From contig JAKSVS010000005.1 of NCBI GenBank assembly GCA_024407815.1, positions 1 through 44,481 of the forward strand: DNA of 44,481 bases. The letters run 5' to 3'. The translations under genes and the position numbers were made by a program. Positions 10,675 to 18,651 of this stretch are shown in pieces; within the stretch, counting starts at the first letter, position 1; the number at the start of each line of letters is the position of its first letter. The notes beneath the pieces were generated by a model. The model searched no databases and was not told the DNA's origin. It was given only the letters and a program-made list of their open reading frames with translations. The DNA is from Mycoplasmoidaceae bacterium (lineage in GTDB: Bacteria > Bacillota_I > Bacilli_A > Mycoplasmatales > Mycoplasmoidaceae).

Positions 10675-11721
10675 ATGGCAACCAAATCTTTGTATATCCA
10701 TATTCCATTTTGTAAAAAGTTTTGTGCTTACTGTGATTTTGTTAAGTGCATTTATCTTTCTGGCAAAGCAGATAAATATATCGATTTGGTTATCAAAAAA
10801 TTACCAAAAAATAAATTTGAAACAATTTATTTAGGTGGAGGAACACCCAATTGCTTATCTGATGAGCAATTAGAAAAACTGCTAAAAGCTTTAAGCAAAC
10901 GATTGACAAGCAATCATGAATTTACAATCGAATGCAATCCTGAATTTGTTAGTGATAACCAAACAAAGATTTTTGCAAAATACAAAGTTAATAGAATTTC
11001 GCTTGGTGTTCAAACACTTGATTTTAAAGTTTTAAAATCAATGAACAGATCAAATAATAAATTAGTTGTTAAAAGAGCAATTGAGATTTTACAAAAAAAT
11101 AAAATAACAAACATATCTTGTGATTTGATTTATGGATTTATTGGTCAAACAAACCAATCTATCAAAAACGATATCGATTTTTTAATATCTAATAAAGTTA
11201 AGCATATTTCTTGTTATAGTTTAGAAATTAAACAAAACACCGCCTGATATAACCAAGGTTATAAACCAGACGAGAACGAAATAGAAAATCATTTGAAATT
11301 TATCATTGATTATATGAACAAACAAAAGTTTGTTAGATTTGAAGTAAGCAACTGATCAATCAATAATAAATTTCAAGCAAGACATAATGTTTTGATTTGA
11401 AAAACAAATGATTGAAAAGCAATAGGGTTGGGTGCACATGGTATGGAGAACAAAACCTTATACCATTATGAAGGCGACTTACTTAAATGAAAATTAGTTA
11501 AAGAAAAACTAGATTATTTCAATTTATATTTTCAAGTCATTATGATGGGACTAAGACTAAAACAAGGGTTAGATTTACCTAACCCTCTCCACCAAAAAGC
11601 TTATAAATACTTTAAGCAAAGATTGGATAAAGATTTGCTAATAAAAAAGAACAAAAAACATTTATGATGTACAAACATTAATTTGCTTGATAACGTATTA
11701 GTAAAATTAGAAAGAAAATAA
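10675..11721 (+). CDS. hemW: HemW-like radical SAM protein
   Basis: A 348-aa radical SAM protein. The CxxxCxxC cluster motif CKKFCAYCDF is at residues 14-20, followed by IYLGGGTPNCL (GGGTP) and NRISLGVQTLD; the C-terminal HemW-type region contains FEVSNW and AIGLGAHGM. HemW proteins were long called oxygen-independent coproporphyrinogen III oxidases, but act as heme-binding chaperones or radical SAM enzymes; mollicutes make no heme, so the role here is open. Start ATG 10675 is chosen over TTG 10660, which lies inside miaA. Confidence 0.88.
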
Positions 11722-11736
11722 CAATACAATAATACT

Positions 11737-12355
11737 ATGAAGAAAACATTATATTTAACTCCATGCATTAGCTTGGCAGCAATTGCTCCAATCTGCTCTT
11801 GTGGTCCTTCAACCACAAGCGCTGAAGCTATTGCTAATGCAATATTTGGTTCAACTGACATAACGCCCACAACATTATCAACATCATTTGCTGATGCTTT
11901 AAAAAGCATGAGCAGTGAAGAAAGAAAAAATGAATTGGTTTATGATTTGTTTAATCGTTTTAACCAACCAATCGATAGTTTAGATAAAACAATTAAACAA
12001 CTATATGTTGATAATGTTGTTGGTATAAATACCAACATTAACACTAATTTCTTTAGTCTTGAATTTAATCAAGACAAATTAATTGCTAACTTTTTAGGAT
12101 CTGTTTTCATTTGTCTTTTTAAATGATTACGATGCTAATCACAAGACAAATGACTATATTATGTTTACATACGATATTAAAAATATCGAGGTTGGTATAG
12201 ATGAAACAAATCGTTTCCTAACATATAAAGATGAAGGGCACATAATCGGGATTGAAAAAATTAGATCATTTGATGGTGAGCATATGAATTCAATTGAAAC
12301 AATTGACCAACCAATTGAATCCCTTCCTAAAAATAGTAAAAATTGAGTTAAATAA
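11737..12355 (+). pseudogene. Frameshifted putative lipoprotein
   Basis: The first frame gives MKKTLYLTPCISLAAIAPIC followed by SCGPSTTS, a lipoprotein signal peptide with Cys near residue 20-22, then about 110 aa rich in Asn, Thr and Ser. That frame ends near 12140. A second frame continues from about 12100 as NDYDANHKTNDYIMFTYDIK to a TAA at 12355 and has no start of its own. Joining them by removing one base between about 12086 and 12123 (T runs GTTTTC or CTTTTT) gives one 205-aa product. The first half may still be made as a truncated lipoprotein. TACAAT stands exactly 6 bases before the ATG. Function unknown. Confidence 0.65.
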
Positions 12356-12356
12356 T

Positions 12357-12384
12357 AAACGGGTAAGAACCTGTTTTTATTTTC
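12357..12384 (+). terminator. Intrinsic terminator after the lipoprotein gene
   Basis: AAACGGGT and ACCTGTTT form an 8-bp stem (one G-U) around loop AAGA, followed by TTATTTT. Confidence 0.7.
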
Positions 12385-12420
12385 CAACCTATATATTAAA
12401 AAATTAACAATTTTTTAATA

Positions 12421-12426
12421 TATAAT
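12421..12426 (+). promoter_or_regulatory. -10 box of the tsaB-tyrS-ffh unit
   Basis: TATAAT stands 9 bases before the tsaB ATG, leaving room for only a 2-3 base leader. No Shine-Dalgarno sequence can fit. Confidence 0.6.
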
Positions 12427-12435
12427 ATAAAAATT

Positions 12436-13017
12436 ATGAAGGAAAATAAAATTTTGTTAATTGACACAACAAATAACTTTTGCTACATTGGTTTAAGTAA
12501 TGGAATGAAAGTTATTAAGGAAGTAAAACTTCCCGTTAATAAAAATGTCACAGACATTATTGCAGATGCCATTTTTGATTTATTAGCTAAAGCTAAGATC
12601 AAACCAATTAATGTTAACAAACTGGTTGTTAATATTGGTCCGGGAAGTTTTACTGGTGATAAAGTTGGGGTTAATGTGGTAAAGGCTTGGAAAATATTCA
12701 ACAGTAAAGTTGAAATTATGACAATTAATAGTTTACTATTACAAACTAAGCAAGTCAAACCTAATTGCATAAGTGTAATTGATGCAAAGAGTAACAAACT
12801 TTACTTAGCCGTTTACAAAAACGGAAAAGAGCATGTAAAACCAAAACTTATTGCTAAAAACGAATTGAACAAATACTTAAAAAAGTATTCATCATTAAAA
12901 CTAGTTCGAAATAAAACTGACTATATGTATGACAACTTTTTACTTCATAAAAACAATTTTAAAAAAGTCCAAGATATAAAATATCTTGAGCCTTTATATT
13001 TAAAAAATCCAGTGTAA
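12436..13017 (+). CDS. tsaB: TsaB, tRNA threonylcarbamoyladenosine accessory protein
   Basis: A 193-aa member of the ASKHA fold. The start ILLIDTTNNFCYIGLSNG matches the TsaB phosphate-1 motif, and NIGPGSFTGDKVGVNVVKAW matches the conserved GPGSFTGLR region. TsaB is the scaffold partner of TsaD in forming t6A37. It is shorter than E. coli TsaB (about 230 aa), losing C-terminal residues as in other mollicutes. The gap to tyrS is 30 bases and contains its own TATAAT (13025-13030). Confidence 0.88.
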   Translation: MKENKILLIDTTNNFCYIGLSNGMKVIKEVKLPVNKNVTDIIADAIFDLLAKAKIKPINVNKLVVNIGPGSFTGDKVGVNVVKAWKIFNSKVEIMTINSLLLQTKQVKPNCISVIDAKSNKLYLAVYKNGKEHVKPKLIAKNELNKYLKKYSSLKLVRNKTDYMYDNFLLHKNNFKKVQDIKYLEPLYLKNPV

Positions 13018-13047
13018 TAATATATATAATTTACAAATAAAAAAGAT

Positions 13048-14286
13048 ATGAATTTAATTAAATATTTAAAAGACCGTGGCATTATTAACAATGTCACTGA
13101 TGAAAAGAAATTGCAAGAAGCAATTGACAAAAAACTTGGAGTATATATTGGTTTTGACCCAAGTTTCAAGTCTTTGCATTTAGGCAATTACATAATGATC
13201 AATTTGCTCAACACATTTGCTAAAGCTGGGGTTCCAGCTTATGCTGTTCTTGGTGGTGCGACTGGACGTATCGGTGATCCATCAGGCAAAAAAGCTGAAC
13301 GTAAACTCATAGACTTAAATGTTTTAGAACAAAACATTAAATGTGTTTCACAACAAATTAAAAAATTAGCCAATGTCAAAGAAGTAATAAACAATTATGA
13401 AATCTACAAAGACATGTCTTTGTTTGACTTCTTAAGAGATGTTGGCAAATTAATCAACGTCAATTATCTTTTAGAAAAAGACATAATTAATTCTCGTTTA
13501 GAATCGGGAATCAGTTATGCTGAATTTAGTTACAACTTAATTCAAGGTAATGACTTTTTGTGATTGTATGACAACAAACACATTGCAATTCAATGTGGTG
13601 GTAGTGACCAATGAGGAAACATTACAACCGGTCTTGAAATGATTAGAAAAGTTCATGGTGATGATGCACAAGCAATTGGCTTAACAATTAACTTGTTAAC
13701 TAAAGCAGATGGAACTAAATTCGGTAAATCAGAAAAGGGTGCAATCTATTTAGACCCAACTATTACTAGTCCATACGAAATGTACCAATTCATTCTTAAC
13801 CAAGCTGATGCTGATCTTGAAAAGATGTTCAACTTCTTTTCAGATTATTCAACAGATGAAATTAAAGCATTATTAGCAAAACACAACCAAGACAAAGGCA
13901 AAAGGCTTGGTCAAAAAACATTAGTGCAAGAAATAATCACCAAGATTCATGGCAAAGATGCATATGAACAATGTCTAAAGATATCTGATGCATTGTTCTA
14001 TGGCAAGTTTGATCAATTGTCTTTAAACGAACTTGATGTTTGTGCAAAACAATTCAATGTTTATCCAATAAACAAAGAAACAACTCTTGTTGATTATTTA
14101 ATTGAAAACAAGATTTTAAAATCTAAACGCGAGTTTAGAGAACTTGTTGCTGCTAAGACATTGTTAGTAAATGGCAATGTTGTTGATAATGAAGAATTTA
14201 AATTAAATTCTCAACTAACATATTTTAACAAATACACAATAGTAAAAAAAGGCAAGAAAACATATTACATGCTTGCATGAAAGTAG
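13048..14286 (+). CDS. tyrS: Tyrosyl-tRNA synthetase
   Basis: A 412-aa class I synthetase. It shows the tyrosine pocket GFDPSFKSLHLGNY with the HIGH-equivalent HLGN near residue 46-49, GGATGRIGDPSGKK, QCGGSDQWGNI near 190, and a KMSKS-equivalent KFGKSEKGAI near 225. The C-terminal 70 residues form an S4 RNA-binding domain (REFRELVAAKTLLVNGNVV). Internal UGA codons are Trp, including the second-last codon. The start is clear from family alignment. Confidence 0.96.
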
Positions 14287-14300
14287 TTAATTAGGGCAAT

Positions 14301-15671
14301 ATGGCAAACATTTTCAAAACAATGATTTCTGGCATAATAGCTAGAAACATGAAGAAAAAATTAACTAGCTGGACCATCAGTGAAGATGATGTTACAGAAG
14401 TATTAAAGCAAATCCGTATTGCTCTTTTGGATGCCGACGTTAATTTACTTGTAGTAAAAAACTTTATTAAAGCCGTTAGAGAAAAAGCGGTTGGCTATGT
14501 AATGGAAAAAGGCCAAGAAGCTGACAAAGTATTGCTTAATATTGTTAAGGAAGAATTAGTAACAATTCTTGGTAAAAATAAAGCCGACCTTGTTCTTGAT
14601 AACAAGCAAACAAGAATTATGCTTGTTGGCTTAAACGGTGCAGGTAAAACAACAACAGTTGCTAAAGTAGCAAACTGATTGAAAAATAAAAAACAATTAA
14701 ATCCAATGATGGTTGCTCTTGACGTTTATCGTCCAGCTGCAATTGATCAACTAGATCAATTAGCACAAAAGATTAATGTTGCTTGTTATAAAGAAAAAGA
14801 AAATAAAGATGTTGTTCAAATTGCTAATAACGCTTTAGCAAAAGCTCAAGCAGATAACAACAATGTTATCTTATTTGATACGGCTGGTAGATTGCAAACT
14901 AATGTTGAATTGATGAATGAATTAAAAAACATCAAGCGAGCAGTTAAACCTCAAGAAATTATTTTGGTTGTTGATGCTATGGCTGGTCAAGACATTATAA
15001 ATGTTGCTAAAGAATTTAATAATGCCTTAGACCTAACAGGTTTAATAATTACTAAGCTAGACTCAGAAGCAAGAGCTGGTGCAGTTCTATCAATAACTAA
15101 TTTATTAAATATTCCTGTAAAGTTTACAGGAACAGGTGAAGCTGTTGGTTCGCTAGATGTGTTCTATCCTGAACGAATGGCTGATCAAATTCTTGGTTTA
15201 GGTGACATAATGTCACTTGCTGAAAAAGCGGCCGATAGAATTGATGAAACTTCAGCAAAGAAATCATTCACAAGAATGTTGTCTGGTAAATTTGATCTTG
15301 AAGACTTAATGACTCAAATGCAACAAATTTCTAAACTCGGTTCACTAGGTGGAATTATGAAAATGTTGCCTGGTAACTTTGCTAGCAAAGTTGATGACTC
15401 AACAATTGAATCTGCTGAAGCAAAACTAGCTGTATGAAAAATATTAATGTCTTCAATGACTAAAAAGGAACGTCGTAATCCTGCTTTGTTTAAGAAACAA
15501 CCAAACCGCAAAGCAAGAGTAATTAAAGGATCTGGTCGTAAACCAGATGAATTAAATAAAATGCTTTCTCAATGAGAAAAAGCTAAAGCTAAGATGGATG
15601 ATCTTGGCAAAAAGCTAAGAGCTGGTAAAAATCCATTAATGGAATTAATGAAAAATGGAGGAATGAACTAG
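14301..15671 (+). CDS. ffh: Signal recognition particle protein Ffh
   Basis: A 456-aa SRP54 GTPase. The N domain covers residues 1-100; the G domain has GLNGAGKTTT near 111, DVYRPAAIDQLDQLA, DTAGRLQ near 195, and TKLDSEARAGAVLS near 250. The C-terminal M domain is methionine-rich (RMLSGKFDLEDLMTQMQQIS, ending MELMKNGGMN) and binds 4.5S RNA and signal peptides. It works with FtsY, encoded at 41193. It begins 14 bases after tyrS, and its TAG shares a base with a GTG start of the next small ORF. Confidence 0.97.
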
Positions 15672-15977
15672 TGGACTTTAATAAATATCTTCCGCCATTT
15701 TTGGTAATCAAAAATGTACTAACAATTGATTCACATATATCTTCAAGATATATTCTTGCTAATCGCGATGAACTAAATACAAAGTTTTTTCCAAAGAAAA
15801 ATTCAATCATGACATCCTTTAGTTTTGAAGGATGGAAATAATTTTTATTATCTAAAAGGAATGGATAAACAAGATTACGTTCTTGCAAAATTCTGTTTAA
15901 GTGTTGACACTTTTGGTCTAGACTACAATAGCAAAATTCTTGAAAATTATTTCGAACATAATTCATTTGAAATTTAA
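15671..15977 (+). pseudogene. Frameshifted small ORF coupled to ffh, unknown function
   Basis: A GTG overlapping the ffh stop (TAGTG) with GGAGG about 9 bases upstream opens a 56-codon frame (MDFNKYLPPFLVIKNVLTID...) that ends at TAA 15841. A different plus frame then reads DGNNFYYLKGMDKQDYVLAK and on to TAA 15977. One extra base in the T6 or A5 run between 15785 and 15800 would join both into about 101 aa. The coupled start and protein-like composition of both halves suggest a real gene that has shifted frame. I do not recognise the family. The minus-strand ORF here runs into ffh and is treated as a shadow. Confidence 0.5.
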
Positions 15978-15981
15978 AAAT

Positions 15982-16009
15982 AAAAATATAGGTTTCCCTA
16001 TATTTTTTA
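15982..16009. terminator. Bidirectional terminator
   Basis: AAAATATAGG (15983-15992) pairs with CCTATATTTT (15997-16006), with A-rich and T-rich tails on both sides. It can end the ffh transcript on the plus strand and the Asn-Glu-Val tRNA transcript on the minus strand. Confidence 0.8.
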
Positions 16010-16011
16010 AA

Positions 16012-16087
16012 TGGTGCGGCGTGAGAGGATCGAACTCCCGACCCTATGCTTGTAAGGCATATGCTCTCCCGGCTGAGCTAACACCGC
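16012..16087 (-). tRNA. tRNA-Val (UAC)
   Basis: The reverse complement starts GCGGTGTTAGCTCAG, has anticodon loop CTTACAA (UAC), T arm GTTCGATCC and encoded CCA at 16012-16014. Acceptor GCGGTGT pairs with ACGCCGC (one G-U). It is the last gene of the array. Confidence 0.95.
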
Positions 16088-16090
16088 ATT

Positions 16091-16167
16091 TGGTGACCTG
16101 TACGGGATTCAAACCCATGAATGCACGCGTGAAAGGCGTGTGTGTTAAGTCACTTCACCAACAGGCC
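16091..16167 (-). tRNA. tRNA-Glu (UUC)
   Basis: The reverse complement starts GGCCTGTTGGTGAAGTG, with anticodon loop CTTTCAC (UUC) and an encoded CCA at 16091-16093. Acceptor GGCCTGT pairs with ACAGGTC, one pair being G-U. It is the middle gene of the array. Confidence 0.95.
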
Positions 16168-16173
16168 AATATA

Positions 16174-16248
16174 TGGCGGCCACCACAGGGTTCGAACCTG
16201 CGACCAACCGGTTAACAGCCGGTTGCTCTACCACTGAGCTAGGTGGCC
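16174..16248 (-). tRNA. tRNA-Asn (GUU)
   Basis: The reverse complement has acceptor GGCCACC pairing with GGTGGCC, anticodon stem ACCGG/CCGGT around CTGTTAA (GUU) and CCA at 16174-16176. It is the first gene of the minus-strand array; an AT-rich region at 16249-16300 shared with acpP holds the promoter. Confidence 0.95.
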
Positions 16249-16311
16249 ACAAATTTATAACACCCTAAAATTATATATATTATTTAATAATTTGCTGTAA
16301 GATTATCGTGT

Positions 16312-16554
16312 ATGAAAGAAAAAGTCTTAAACGCAATTAAAGCTGTTGCAAAAACCCAACAAATTAATATTAATTTAGCTGGTGATTCATTAGATAAAGA
16401 GTTTAAAGAATTAGGAATTGATTCTATTTCTGTTTTTAAAACAATCATTGATGTTGAAAACGCAGTTGGTTTTCAACTTGATGATGATCAACTAATGAAG
16501 ATTAAAACAATTAATCAATTGATTGCTGCGTTCGAAGCAAAAGCAAATAAATAA
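16312..16554 (+). CDS. acpP: Acyl carrier protein homologue
   Basis: An 80-aa acidic protein. The phosphopantetheine site is ELGIDSISVFKTI with Ser near residue 40 (DSI in place of DSL). Helix IV is LMKIKTINQLIAAFEAK. Mollicutes usually lack fatty acid synthesis but keep ACP for the PlsX/PlsY acyl-phosphate route; plsX and fakA are in this window. It stands alone between divergent tRNAs and convergent ruvB. Confidence 0.9.
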   Translation: MKEKVLNAIKAVAKTQQININLAGDSLDKEFKELGIDSISVFKTIIDVENAVGFQLDDDQLMKIKTINQLIAAFEAKANK

Positions 16555-16579
16555 AAAATAGGGCTAACCTATTTTTTTA
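16553..16579. terminator. Bidirectional terminator between acpP and ruvB
   Basis: AAAAAATAGG (16553-16562) pairs with CCTATTTTTT (16568-16577) around GCTAA. The ruvB stop codon (16564-16566) lies in the loop, so there is no room for a longer RuvB here. Confidence 0.8.
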
Positions 16580-17286
16580 TTTATCTTTTCGATAATTTTT
16601 AAACCGAGAGGGAGAATTTTTCTCCCCTTTATTGTTTTGAAATCAATAATTCTTGAAAGGATTGTCAAGGCATTTCTTGGAATTCCTTTTGAATTGCAAG
16701 CAATTATTTCAATTTCCTCATCGGTTAAAACAACGTTAGCTTTCTTGGGCGCGTTGCTAATGATTATCTCAATTTCCTTCTGTGAATAATCTTCAAAATA
16801 GAATTGTATTCCAAACCTTTCTTCTAAAGGTTTGGGAATCTTAGCAAGCGATGTCGTTGCACCGATAAGAGTGAACTTTGGAACTTTGATTCTTGTTGTC
16901 TTCGAATTAAAATCTTTTCCTATGGTTATGTCCATAGAAAAATCTTCCATCAAAGAGTAGAGCGGTTCAAAACAATTCTTATTGATGCCATGAATTTCAT
17001 CAATAAAGATTACATCTTTTTCTTTAATTGTTAAAGCAAAATTATAGACATCAAGGTTCTTTTGGATTGTAGAACCTTGTAAAATCTTGATTGTAGCATT
17101 TTGTTCCTTAGCAACAATGAAAGCTAATGATGTCTTGCCTGTTCCAGGCAAACCATAAAACAAGCAATGATCTATTGGTTCGTTATTAATTAAACTTGCT
17201 TTTAAATATGTCTTGAGATTTTGTTTTAGGGTTTGTTTACCAACAAACTCTTTAAGACTACTAGGCCTTAGTGACTGCAGCTTCAT
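16564..17286 (-). CDS. ruvB: RuvB Holliday junction helicase, C-terminal domain missing
   Basis: A 240-aa protein, against about 305-335 aa for usual RuvB. The AAA+ ATPase core is recognisable: LRPSSLKEFVGKQTLKQNL at the start, Walker A GLPGTGKTSLA near 45, Walker B VIFIDEIHGI near 92, sensor 1 LIGATTSL, arginine finger region PLEERFG, and sensor 2 SKGIPRNALTILSRI. The sequence then ends in KINKKIG inside a terminator, and the winged-helix domain that contacts DNA is absent. RuvB normally drives branch migration as two hexamers on RuvA-bound junctions. The first 26 bases overlap the end of ruvA. It may be a remnant. Confidence 0.85.
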   Translation of the reverse strand: MKLQSLRPSSLKEFVGKQTLKQNLKTYLKASLINNEPIDHCLFYGLPGTGKTSLAFIVAKEQNATIKILQGSTIQKNLDVYNFALTIKEKDVIFIDEIHGINKNCFEPLYSLMEDFSMDITIGKDFNSKTTRIKVPKFTLIGATTSLAKIPKPLEERFGIQFYFEDYSQKEIEIIISNAPKKANVVLTDEEIEIIACNSKGIPRNALTILSRIIDFKTIKGRKILPLGLKIIEKINKKIG

Positions 17287-17871
17287 TTCTTACCGAAATC
17301 AATTTAATAGCCATTGCTACGACATCTGATGTTTCCATTCCGTTTTCAATAGCATTAGTTTCGCACAAACGATTAATAGCAAAATTAATATCTTCTTGGT
17401 TATAACCAAGAGTTTTCAAAACGTTCATCACATCAGCGATATTATCATAGTTCTCAGCTTTATTTTTAACATAGAAATCTGCCAAGTACTCAACTAGAAG
17501 ATAAGCAAATTTCTTTGTTATACCCGGAAGTGTTTCTAACGCCTCCATGTCTTTATTTGATATATTAATCTCTTTAGAACATTAACATCATTTTGCAAGA
17601 ATCCTACTGCTGTTTTTGGACCAATACCACTTATACTTAAGCAATTAATAAAGAATTCCTTTTCTTCTCATGTTTTGAATCCATAAAAATTTTCTCTTGG
17701 AGCATTTTTATTTGACAAATATGTATATTTATGAATATACAAACGTACAGCTTTGCCTTGTTCAAACACCTCACTACGAGGCACAAGAACAAAATAACCA
17801 ATGTAGTTACTTTCTAACACTATCGATTTTTTATAAACGGAAACTATTTTTCCTACAATATATGAATACAT
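17261..17871 (-). pseudogene. ruvA: RuvA Holliday junction DNA-binding protein, frameshifted
   Basis: Two frames together give a near full-length RuvA (about 203 aa). The first (from 17871) holds the OB domain MYSYIVGKIVSVYKKSIVLE and the first helix-hairpin-helix SISGIGPKTAVGFL, then stops near 17541. The second is open from about 17582 and reads NISNKDMEALETLPGITKKF, then the flexible C-terminal domain III to 17261. One base is missing between 17541 and 17584. RuvA binds four-way junctions and loads RuvB. AGGAGG sits just before the ATG, and a promoter-like element shared with two other genes lies at 17883-17920. A programmed shift or a sequence error are alternatives. Confidence 0.8.
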
Positions 17872-17882
17872 TTTTTTCCTCC

Positions 17883-17920
17883 TATATACTTCTGCAAAAA
17901 AACTGAAAATTTCCGAAAAA
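17883..17920 (-). promoter_or_regulatory. Promoter-like element upstream of ruvA
   Basis: In the direction of ruvA this reads TTTCGGAAATTTTCAG, a T7 run, GCAGA and AGTATA, with the SD AGGAGG directly after. Near copies precede the genes ending at 17991 and 22950. The shared core is GGAAAT, 18-20 bases, then AGTATA or AGTATT. It differs from the plain TATAAT boxes elsewhere in the window. Confidence 0.55.
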
Positions 17921-17924
17921 AAAT

Positions 17925-17972
17925 AAAAATTTGTCGTCCGGCCTCATTTTATGCGGGCTTACGACAAATTTA
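17925..17972 (-). terminator. Hairpin terminator downstream of the 101-aa coiled-coil gene
   Basis: AAATTTGTCGT and ACGACAAATTT are perfect 11-base arms enclosing an inner GC-rich stem. On the minus strand it is followed by a long T run, as in an intrinsic terminator. A near copy at 18363-18404 has lost part of the arm match (GAGAAAATT), weakening that stem. Confidence 0.65.
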
Positions 17973-17990
17973 TTTTTTGGAAAATGGGCA

Positions 17991-18296
17991 TTATTCCTTC
18001 AAATTATTGACTTTTACAAGATTATCAATTTTTGCATTCAAACCGATCAATAACTCATGATCTTTTTTCTGATTTTCTTCGATCTTATCAAGTCGATTCA
18101 CGACATTTTCAAGCGCAACAATGACGTCACCAAGTGTAACTCCGTGTTGTTTTTTGATAGCAAAAGCTACAGCTTGGTTGGCTGGGTTAAAAGTTTCTAG
18201 TTGTTTCATAATTTCTATTTTGTCAGTTAATATTGTAACTACATTATAGTTTTCACGGAACTCGGTTTTAGAAATACTTTTAGATGGCGAAGCCAT
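17991..18296 (-). CDS. Coiled-coil protein, unknown function (family A, copy 1)
   Basis: A 101-aa soluble protein with no signal peptide. The C-terminal 40 residues form a likely coiled coil (VVNRLDKIEENQKKDHELLI, then AKIDNLVKVNNLKE). The core LxKIEENQKKDHELL and the end NNL also occur in the 102-aa protein at 22950-23258, while the N-terminal halves differ (here TEFRENYNVVTILTDKIEIM...). A shared promoter-like element links both to ruvA. SD AAAGGAG is about 11 bases before the ATG. A role in DNA recombination or as a structural adaptor is possible but only inferred from this regulation. Confidence 0.75.
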   Translation of the reverse strand: MASPSKSISKTEFRENYNVVTILTDKIEIMKQLETFNPANQAVAFAIKKQHGVTLGDVIVALENVVNRLDKIEENQKKDHELLIGLNAKIDNLVKVNNLKE

Positions 18297-18318
18297 ATTT
18301 ATTATTACTCCTTTCTAC

Positions 18319-18408
18319 TAATACTGTTGCAAAAAACCAAAAAAATTTCCGAAAAAAAATAAAAATTTGTCGTCCGGCCTCATTTTATGTGGGCTTACGA
18401 GAAAATTA
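18319..18408 (-). repeat. Direct repeat, copy 2
   Basis: Near-identical to 17883-17972 and in the same orientation. The two copies flank the 101-aa gene, and copy 2 supplies its promoter-like element (TTGCAACAGTATT, with AAAGGAG before the ATG). Confidence 0.85.
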
Positions 18409-18504
18409 TTTTTCAAAAATTAAGCTAAAATTACCATTTTTTGACACTTTAAGTTATTGTGTTTAATAGTGTGTATTAATTACTTCTTTATATAACGCTA
18501 GCCT

Positions 18505-18535
18505 TCCATGCCATATTAATTATGTATAATTAATA
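18505..18535 (+). promoter_or_regulatory. Promoter of the TPP riboswitch transcript
   Basis: TATAAT at 18525-18530 lies about 10 bases before the 5' side of the aptamer. No clear -35 box is seen. Confidence 0.55.
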
Positions 18536-18650
18536 AAAGGGAGCTTGATAACAGGCTGAGAGGAAGGTTAAACTTCGACCTATAACATGTGCAGATAATG
18601 CTGCCATAGGAATAGCACTAATTAAACTCCTTTGTAAAAGGAGTTTTTAT
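18536..18650 (+). promoter_or_regulatory. TPP (THI-box) riboswitch with terminator/SD-blocking hairpin
   Basis: The conserved TPP-binding parts are present in order: GGCTGAGAGG (18554-18563), ACCTATAAC, GATAATGCTGCC (18594-18605) and ATAGGAAT. The aptamer is followed by AAACTCCTTT-GTA-AAAGGAGTTT and TTATTTT, which can act as a terminator and also holds the GGAG ribosome site of the next gene. The 5' side AAAAGGGAG can pair with CTCCTTT, giving an obvious anti-terminator. Expected logic: thiamine pyrophosphate turns the gene off. Confidence 0.88.
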
Positions 18651-18651
18651 T

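Larger units (their letters stand above)
17883..17972 (-). repeat. Direct repeat, copy 1 (terminator plus promoter element)
   Basis: Of the 58 bases from 17907 to about 17964, all but one match copy 2 at 18343-18400 (C or T at one position). The match covers the TTTCCG element and the hairpin. Confidence 0.85.

Noticed and set aside
15589..15966. 125-aa minus-strand ORF overlapping the end of ffh
   Set aside because: It overlaps ffh antisense and has no good ribosome site; the plus strand has a coupled GTG start with GGAGG and protein-like frames.
15940..16215. 91-aa plus-strand ORF
   Set aside because: It crosses the terminator and three antisense tRNA genes.
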